DNA of 22,549 nucleotides, taken from Alteromonadaceae bacterium. GTDB taxonomy: Bacteria; Pseudomonadota; Gammaproteobacteria; Pseudomonadales; Oleiphilaceae. The stretch spans positions 1 through 22,549 of the forward strand of contig JABXHG010000127.1 of NCBI GenBank assembly GCA_013393545.1, in the 5' to 3' direction. The notes under the pieces were generated by a model. It saw only the letters and a program-made list of their open reading frames with translations. It was not told the origin of the DNA and made no database searches. Each line of letters starts with the position of its first letter. The stretch's first letter is position 1. Of this stretch, positions 18,601 to 22,549 are shown one piece after another. Both the position numbers and the translations under genes were made by a program.

Positions 18601-19177
18601 TTGCCCCGCGCACGGCGTACTCACCGTGCTCGTAGACGTTCTCCGCATGGTGGTAACCGGCTGATTCCAGCTGCAGGCGCCAGGCATCGATATCGAGGGT
18701 TTCGCCCACTTTTAATAGCAGGGTGTTGCCCTGCAGGTAGCTGGGCGGGGCCAGGCGGTGCATCAGGGTGCGCGCCGGCACTACCAATATGCCGTGTTGT
18801 GTGGACGGCAGGCGGTGCAGGGTGCGCAGGCGCCGGGAGGTGATGTCCTGATGTGGTGAAAACAGGTCGTAGGGCAGGGTTTCCCAGTCCGGCAAGGACA
18901 ACAGTTCCAGACCTTCCTCGGTGACCGTGGCGCCGTCTTCCTCTGGCGGCAGATTCAGAAAAAACCGGATGGACTGCTCCAGGCGAATGGCGTCGTCGGT
19001 ACTGCGGGTGACAACCAGGGTCAGGCCTTTGTGGCTCTGTGCGCTCTCGCAGATCGCCAGCGCATCACTGCAGCCATGCAACTCGCCCCATTTTCGGTGG
19101 TCGGCGGGCTTTTCCGGCGCGCCGGGCGCCAGCAGTTGGTGATGCAACGATGAAGCCTTTGAGGAACCTTTGCTCAT
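15641..19177 (-). CDS. mfd: Transcription-repair coupling factor Mfd
   Basis: Mfd is an ATP-dependent DNA translocase that pushes stalled RNA polymerase off lesions and recruits UvrA. The 1178-residue product has the complete layout: an N-terminal UvrB-like region (DWETLPYDLFSPHQD), the RNA polymerase interaction domain beginning VVHIDHGVGRYKGLE and ending YVPVSNLHLISRY, the helicase core with Walker A GDVGFGKTE (about 655), Walker B DEEH (about 755), TATPIPRTLNM, TTIVETGIDIPSANTIIIER and motif VI QLRGRVGRS (about 926), then the C-terminal TRCF domain (DYLPDVHNRLMLYKRIA). I place the start at ATG 19175-19177; an in-frame TTG 11 codons upstream lacks support. Its own promoter lies just upstream, divergent from gap. 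The stop overlaps the CsiV-family start. Confidence 0.97.
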   Translation of the reverse strand: MSKGSSKASSLHHQLLAPGAPEKPADHRKWGELHGCSDALAICESAQSHKGLTLVVTRSTDDAIRLEQSIRFFLNLPPEEDGATVTEEGLELLSLPDWETLPYDLFSPHQDITSRRLRTLHRLPSTQHGILVVPARTLMHRLAPPSYLQGNTLLLKVGETLDIDAWRLQLESAGYHHAENVYEHGEYAVRGAILDIYPMGSNLPYRIDLFDDEIETLRTFDPETQRSIDRIEQIELLPAHEFPWHKQARSGFRNRWFEHFPDADKNATVYQDVSSGITPPGIEYYLPLFFDETATLFDYLPTDTLVFTADGLNDAVAAFDAETRARYEDRRHDRLRPILPPGELFLQQDEVFGQFKQYPRVTCASNELQGNATHNCHTESLPDVAMDGRAADPAGRLKRFLNDFAGRVLICAESSGRREALIENLSEHGLKPATVANWNAFVEDDEHTLAITIAPMEQGMLLPDQHLALITETALFGQQVLQRRRREKPTEVDDSGYRDLSELRIGSPVVHIDHGVGRYKGLETISAGGSSDEFLTLEYAGGSKLYVPVSNLHLISRYSGTDEEHAPLHKLGTERWSNAKQKALEKIRDTAAELLDVYARREARKGFQFEDPKEAYRAFAAGFPFEETPDQQVAIQSVFEDMTSEQPMDRLVCGDVGFGKTEVAMRAAFLATWSGKQVAVLVPTTLLAQQHYESFRDRFSDTAVQVELLSRFRSGKQTSKAMEAIEEGKADIVIGTHKLLQGDIKFKNLGLVIIDEEHRFGVQQKERLKALRAEVDMLNLTATPIPRTLNMAMGHLRDLSIIATPPARRLSVKTFVRQRDDVMAKEAILREILRGGQVYFLHNDVATIEKTAEDIRNLVPEARVGVAHGQMRERQLEQIMSEFYHKRFNVLVCTTIVETGIDIPSANTIIIERADKFGLAQLHQLRGRVGRSHHQAYAYLLTPPPKSLSADAKKRLDAIAEAQDLGAGFMLATHDLEIRGAGELLGEEQSGQIETIGFSLYMQLLDEAVKAIREGRTPNAELPLSHGTEMNLRIPALIPDDYLPDVHNRLMLYKRIASVKNEDELKELQVEMIDRFGLLPEPAKNLVNQTRLRIKAEALGINKVDAGREWVRLEFGESTPVDPLELVKKVQSAPDTYKLEGANSFGFRLNDDSTSGKLDAIAEMLRELTPAEAARKAS

Positions 19178-19225
19178 GGGCCTGGAAATCTCCTGAATAT
19201 AATGGGTCAAAGCCTGGGCGGTGCT

Positions 19226-19254
19226 ATTCTAGCGCCCGGGTGTTGCAGTGTCAT
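19226..19254 (-). promoter_or_regulatory. mfd promoter (sigma70-type)
   Basis: On the minus strand, -35 ATGACA (plus 19249-19254) and -10 TAGAAT (plus 19226-19231) are separated by exactly 17 nt; each differs from consensus at one base. It lies 48 nt upstream of the chosen mfd ATG and is divergent from the gap promoter in the same 177-nt intergenic region. Confidence 0.65.
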
Positions 19255-19284
19255 GGCAGCGGAGACGGGTTTGCCTCAAGTCAT

Positions 19285-19313
19285 TTGCCGTCGGGGCACT
19301 TAAATTGGATAAT
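19285..19313 (+). promoter_or_regulatory. gap promoter (sigma70-type)
   Basis: TTGCCG (19285-19290) and GATAAT (19308-19313) are spaced by 17 nt, 41 nt upstream of the GTG start. The -10 matches consensus at five of six positions, the -35 at four. A transcription start near 19320 leaves a leader of about 35 nt. Confidence 0.6.
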
Positions 19314-19354
19314 ACGCGCCCCAATTATTTTCAGTGCGAAACGAGGTCACAACC

Positions 19355-20827
19355 GTGAGTCACGAACAGATCAACCAGCACCTGTCCAACTGGACTGACC
19401 GAGAGTCCACCGCCGAAGCCATGATCCCGTTGATCGGCCGGCTGAACCGCAAGAACAACGTTGTTACGTCTGTTTATGGCCGTGCGATCATCAACCAATC
19501 CGTGATCGACATTATTCGCGCCCACCGTTTCGTGCGTCAGGTCGAGGACAGCGAGCTGTCTGTTCACGACACCCTGCCGATTCTGGAGGCCATGGACAAG
19601 CTGGAGCTGGGTCGTGGTCACGTGGACATCGGCAAACTGGCGGTCAAGTTCAAGGAAAGCGGTGTCAGTGATCTCACCGAATTCCTGAAGCAGGAAATTG
19701 GTCCGATTGTCGGCCAGTACAAGGCTGAATGTGCTGACCAGGACGTTCGGGACACCAAAGACGTGGTTCTGTATGGCTTCGGTCGTATCGGCCGTTTGCT
19801 GGCCCGTATCCTGATCGAGAAAGCCGGCGGCGGTGCCAACCTGCGCCTGCGCGCCATTGTTGTACGCAAGGGCAAGGCCGACAACGATCTGCAGAAACGC
19901 GCCAGCCTGCTGCGCCGTGATTCCGTGCATGGCCCGTTTGACGGCACCATCACCGTGGACGAAGAAGACTCCGCGCTGATCGCCAACGGCAACTACATCA
20001 AGGTGATCTACTCAGACGGCCCGGACCAGGTGGATTACACCCAGTACGACATCAACAACGCCATTGTCATCGACAACACCGGTATCTGGCGTGACGAAGA
20101 TGGCCTTGGTCTGCACCTGAAGTCCAAGGGCGTCAGCCGGGTGATCCTGACTGCGCCGGGCAAGGGCGATATCAAAAACATCGTATACGGCATCAACAGC
20201 GATTCCATCACCGATGACGACAAGATTTTGTACGCCGCGTCCTGTACCCCCACCGCCACTACCCCGGAACCGAAAGCGATTCACGATCAATACGGAATCG
20301 AAAACGGTCATGTGGAGACCGTTCCCTCCTACACCAACGACCAGACCCTAACCGAACACTCCCACAAGGGTACCCGTCGTGGCCGTTCAGCTCCGCTGAA
20401 CATGGTGATTACCGAAACTGGCGCCGCCAAGGCCGGGGCCAAGGCGCTGCCGGAGCTGAAGGGCAAGTTGAGCGGCAACGCCATCCGCGTTCCGACCCCG
20501 AACGTGTCCATGGCGATTCTGAACCTGAATCTGAAGAAAGACGTGGACGTTGATATGGTCAACGACTACCTGCGCGACATGGCGTTGCACTCCGAGCTGC
20601 AGAAACAGATCGACTTCGTGAATTCACCGGAAGTGGTGTCCACCGACTTCGTTGGCTCGCGCCACGCCGGTGTGGTGGACGCCCAGGCCACCATTGCCGA
20701 AGGCAATCGCCTGATCCTGTACGTGTGGTACGACAACGAATTTGGCTACAGTGCCCAGGTCATTCGCTGTGTAAACGACATGGCCGGCATCGACCACCCG
20801 ATCTTCCCGAAGCGGGTGCGCGACTAA
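19355..20827 (+). CDS. gap: Long-form glyceraldehyde-3-phosphate dehydrogenase with altered active-site residues
   Basis: GAPDH interconverts glyceraldehyde-3-phosphate and 1,3-bisphosphoglycerate. This 490-residue form has a helical N-terminal extension of about 135 residues before the NAD(P)-binding motif YGFGRIGR (ending 147), then the catalytic domain (RVPTPNVSMAILNLNL, VVSTDFVGSRHAGVVDAQATI, YVWYDNEFGYSAQV). It corresponds to the long GAPDH next to mfd in Pseudomonas (PA3001). The catalytic Cys is present (Cys297 in AASCT). The usual SCTTN is SCTPT, and residue 324, exactly 27 after the Cys where the catalytic His belongs, is Pro (CCC 20324-20326). Other unusual residues cluster between about 20226 and 20370 only. 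Either a poor-quality patch or real catalytic loss would explain this. I chose GTG 19355 because GAGG (19343-19346) precedes it by 8 nt; a GTG at 19334 is in frame but unsupported. Confidence 0.92.
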   Translation: MSHEQINQHLSNWTDRESTAEAMIPLIGRLNRKNNVVTSVYGRAIINQSVIDIIRAHRFVRQVEDSELSVHDTLPILEAMDKLELGRGHVDIGKLAVKFKESGVSDLTEFLKQEIGPIVGQYKAECADQDVRDTKDVVLYGFGRIGRLLARILIEKAGGGANLRLRAIVVRKGKADNDLQKRASLLRRDSVHGPFDGTITVDEEDSALIANGNYIKVIYSDGPDQVDYTQYDINNAIVIDNTGIWRDEDGLGLHLKSKGVSRVILTAPGKGDIKNIVYGINSDSITDDDKILYAASCTPTATTPEPKAIHDQYGIENGHVETVPSYTNDQTLTEHSHKGTRRGRSAPLNMVITETGAAKAGAKALPELKGKLSGNAIRVPTPNVSMAILNLNLKKDVDVDMVNDYLRDMALHSELQKQIDFVNSPEVVSTDFVGSRHAGVVDAQATIAEGNRLILYVWYDNEFGYSAQVIRCVNDMAGIDHPIFPKRVRD

Positions 20828-20858
20828 GGTCGTAGTGTTAACTACGCAGTCTTGAGGG

Positions 20859-20891
20859 AACCCCGATGACTTCTGGTTGTCGGGGTTTTTT
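20859..20891 (+). terminator. Rho-independent terminator of gap
   Basis: AACCCCGA (20859-20866) pairs perfectly with TCGGGGTT (20880-20887), an 8-bp stem with a 13-nt loop, running into a T-tract (20886-20891). It starts 31 nt after the gap stop codon and insulates the nqr operon promoter downstream. Confidence 0.9.
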
Positions 20892-20927
20892 ACATCCTGA
20901 GAACGGCTGACGCCGGCCGGTTTCAGG

Positions 20928-20956
20928 TGGAAATGAATTTCCTTAATCTCTATAAT
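20928..20956 (+). promoter_or_regulatory. nqr operon promoter (sigma70-type)
   Basis: A perfect -10 TATAAT (20951-20956) is preceded after 17 nt by TGGAAA (20928-20933), a four-of-six -35. Transcription would start near 20963, giving an unusually long leader of about 127 nt before nqrA. That leader contains a GGCGC...GCGCC inverted repeat at about 20957-20984 and the perfect palindrome at 21059-21073. I see no known riboswitch in it. Confidence 0.65.
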
Positions 20957-21058
20957 TGGCGCGATTTTGGGTATGTCTGGCGCCCCGTTTCCCAACATTT
21001 CCTGCATGGCACGTCCTGCAACGAATAATGGGCCACCGGGAGTCGGGCGTTGAAATTT

Positions 21059-21073
21059 TCAGAAAGTTTCTGA
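21059..21073. repeat. Perfect 15-bp palindrome upstream of nqrA
   Basis: TCAGAAA (21059-21065), a central G, and TTTCTGA (21067-21073) are exact reverse complements. The element ends 16 nt before the nqrA ATG, within the leader. It could be a regulator site or a small RNA hairpin near the ribosome site. It does not match the PsrA box. Confidence 0.55.
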
Positions 21074-21089
21074 TGATTGGACGAGGCTA

Positions 21090-22436
21090 ATGATCAAGAT
21101 CAAGAAAGGCCTGGATCTTCCCATCAGCGGCGCCCCCGAACAGACCATTACGGACGGTAAATCGATTCGCCACGTGGCGTTGATCGGTTTTGACTACCAC
21201 GGCATGAAGCCGACCATGGCTGTGAAAGAAGGGGACCGCGTCAAGCGCGGCACGCTGCTGTTTACGGACAAGAAGACCGAAGGCGTTCGTTACACCTCGC
21301 CGGCCGCCGGTGTGGTAAAAGAAATCAATCGCGGTGAGCGCCGCGTTTTTCAGTCCGTGGTTATCGAGATCGATGGCGATGAGGCTGAGACCTTCGCCCG
21401 CTATGACGATGCGGATCTTGCCGGCCTGGAGCGCCAGCAGGTGGTGGATAACCTGGTGGAATCTGGCCTCTGGACGGCCCTGCGTACCCGTCCGTACAGC
21501 AAGGTGCCGGAGATTGATTCTACGCCCAACTCCATTTTCGTTTCCGTGATGGACACCAATCCGCTGGCAGCAGACCCGACGGTGATCATCGGAGAAAATG
21601 CCAAGGCGTTCGAGAAAGGCCTGAGCATCCTCACCAAGCTGACCAACGGCAAAGTGTTTGTCACCGGCAAGCCGGGCTCCGACGTGGCGGTACCCAAGAC
21701 CGACCGTGTGGAAGTGCAGCAATTTGACGGCGTACACCCGGCCGGCAACGTGGGCACCCATATCCATTATCTTGATCCGGTGGTCGGTGATAAAACCGTC
21801 TGGTCCATCAACTACCAGGACGTGATCGACATCGCCAAACTGTTCGAAACCGGTGAAGTGCCGGTCGAGCGAATTGTTGCCATCGGCGGGCCGAAAGCGC
21901 TCAAGCCTCGTCTGGTCCGTACCCGTCTGGGTGCCAGCCTGCCGGAACTGCTGGATGGCGAAACTGCCACCGATTGCGAAGTACGCTCCATTTCCGGTTC
22001 CGTGTTTGGTGGTCGCCGTGGTGATGGCCCCTGTGCCTACCTGGGCCGGTTTGCCAACCAGGTGACCGTGTTGGAAGAGCAGACCAAGCGTGAGTTCATG
22101 GGATGGCTGTCGCCGGGCCCGAACAAGTTCTCGGTGATGAATATCTACCTGTCCAAGCTCAACCCGGGCAAACTGTTCAACTTCACCACAACCACCAACG
22201 GCAGTGAACGTGCCATGGTGCCGGTAGGTAACTACGAGGCCATCATGCCTCTGGATATTCTGCCAACCCAGCTGCTGCGCTCACTGATTGTGGGTGACAC
22301 CGAAACGGCACAGAAACTGGGTGCCCTGGAGCTGGACGAAGAAGATCTGGCGCTGTGCACCTTAGTGTCCACAAGCCAATATGCATATGGTCCGATTCTC
22401 CGCGAAAACATGACCCGCATCGAGACCGAGGGCTCA
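21090..22436 (+). CDS. nqrA: Na+-translocating NADH:ubiquinone reductase subunit A (stop codon damaged)
   Basis: NqrA is the cytoplasm-facing quinone-associated subunit of the Na+-pumping NADH dehydrogenase, a primary sodium pump of marine bacteria. The product starts [14 protein letters not shown] and carries the family landmarks [82 protein letters not shown] and [14 protein letters not shown]. At 22362-22385 the expected FVCPGKYEYG instead reads [10 protein letters not shown]. After IETEG (the usual C terminus), the codon at 22434-22436 is TCA where a TGA stop is expected, so the frame stays open to the window end. I set the end at that lost stop: 449 residues if the TCA is counted, 448 without it, the normal length. 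GAGG (21083-21086) is only 3 nt before the ATG; the adjacent GGA at 21079-21081 is better spaced. Confidence 0.93.
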
Positions 22437-22441
22437 CTACG

Positions 22442-22549
22442 ACGGCGATCAGACAGATTCTCGATAGCATCGAGCATCACTTTGAAAAAGCTGGAAAATA
22501 CGAACGCAGGTATTCACTGTACGAATCGGGCGACACCATCATCACCTCC
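22442..22549 (+). CDS. nqrB: NqrB N-terminus, 3'-truncated, start codon damaged
   Basis: NqrB is the FMN- and riboflavin-binding membrane subunit of Na+-NQR and always follows nqrA. Reading frame 22442-22549 gives [20 protein letters not shown] followed by [12 protein letters not shown], clearly the NqrB N-terminus (family pattern MGxRxFLDxIEHHFEKGGKYExxYxLYE). The first two codons are ACG GCG where ATG GG(N) is expected, five bases after the position of the lost nqrA stop. Mismatches such as KAGK for KGGK and SGDTIITS for the usual AVDTxxYTP increase toward the window end. The gene runs off the right edge. Confidence 0.85.

Noticed and set aside
1..22549. Mobile elements, CRISPR arrays, tRNA or rRNA genes, toxin-antitoxin or defence systems
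   Set aside because: No transposase, integrase, regular repeat array, tRNA-like cloverleaf or defence-domain gene was seen; all substantial frames fall into housekeeping families or the single unknown membrane protein.

Overview
The window reads as a GC-rich chromosomal segment of a marine gammaproteobacterium, most likely Marinobacter or a close relative. Three things point that way: a Na+-NQR operon, a 180 kDa-class NAD-glutamate dehydrogenase, and a nqrA / gap / mfd / CsiV-family / thioinosine phosphorylase / psrA neighbourhood like the one I recall in Pseudomonas aeruginosa (PA2999-PA3006), but with insertions and replacements. No mobile element, CRISPR array, tRNA, rRNA or prophage is visible. 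This is essentially housekeeping DNA, and I do not see a clearly novel multi-gene system.

Layout. (1) 1-3761: the 3' part of a cytochrome c maturation operon, ccmF (5'-truncated), ccmG, ccmH and ccmI, tightly packed on the + strand. (2) 3884-9825: NAD-dependent glutamate dehydrogenase (gdhB), whose stop overlaps the start of an rRNA guanine-N2 methyltransferase (rsmC). (3) 9880-10494 (-): riboflavin synthase ribE, converging on rsmC. (4) 10617-11594 (+): a two-helix membrane protein of unknown function with acidic tails. (5) 11591-12316: psrA, a TetR-family fatty-acid-responsive regulator, behind a strong sigma70-like promoter overlapped by a perfect 14-bp-arm palindrome containing the PsrA box (probable autorepression). 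(6) 12361-14839 (+): a cytoplasmic YkuD-fold enzyme (candidate L,D-carboxypeptidase of the ElsL type), a YnaI/MscS-type mechanosensitive channel and a methylthioinosine phosphorylase. (7) 14826-19177 (-): mfd, followed by a translationally coupled CsiV-family envelope protein that converges on the phosphorylase with a 14-bp overlap. (8) 19355-20827 (+): a long-form GAPDH divergent from mfd, ending in a clear intrinsic terminator. (9) 20928-22549: promoter, leader, nqrA and the first codons of nqrB.

Most noteworthy. The GAPDH carries a dense cluster of substitutions at universally conserved catalytic positions: His to Pro exactly 27 residues after the active-site Cys, and SCTTN to SCTPT. Both ends of the window carry reading-frame damage in otherwise perfectly recognisable genes: two Trp-to-stop changes in ccmF, and a lost nqrA stop plus a lost nqrB start. 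This suggests the window is an assembled contig with low-quality ends, and it weakens a purely biological reading of the GAPDH patch. The most convincing regulatory discovery is the psrA operator/promoter. The most interesting functional candidates are the signal-peptide-less YkuD enzyme next to psrA and the unknown membrane protein just upstream of it.
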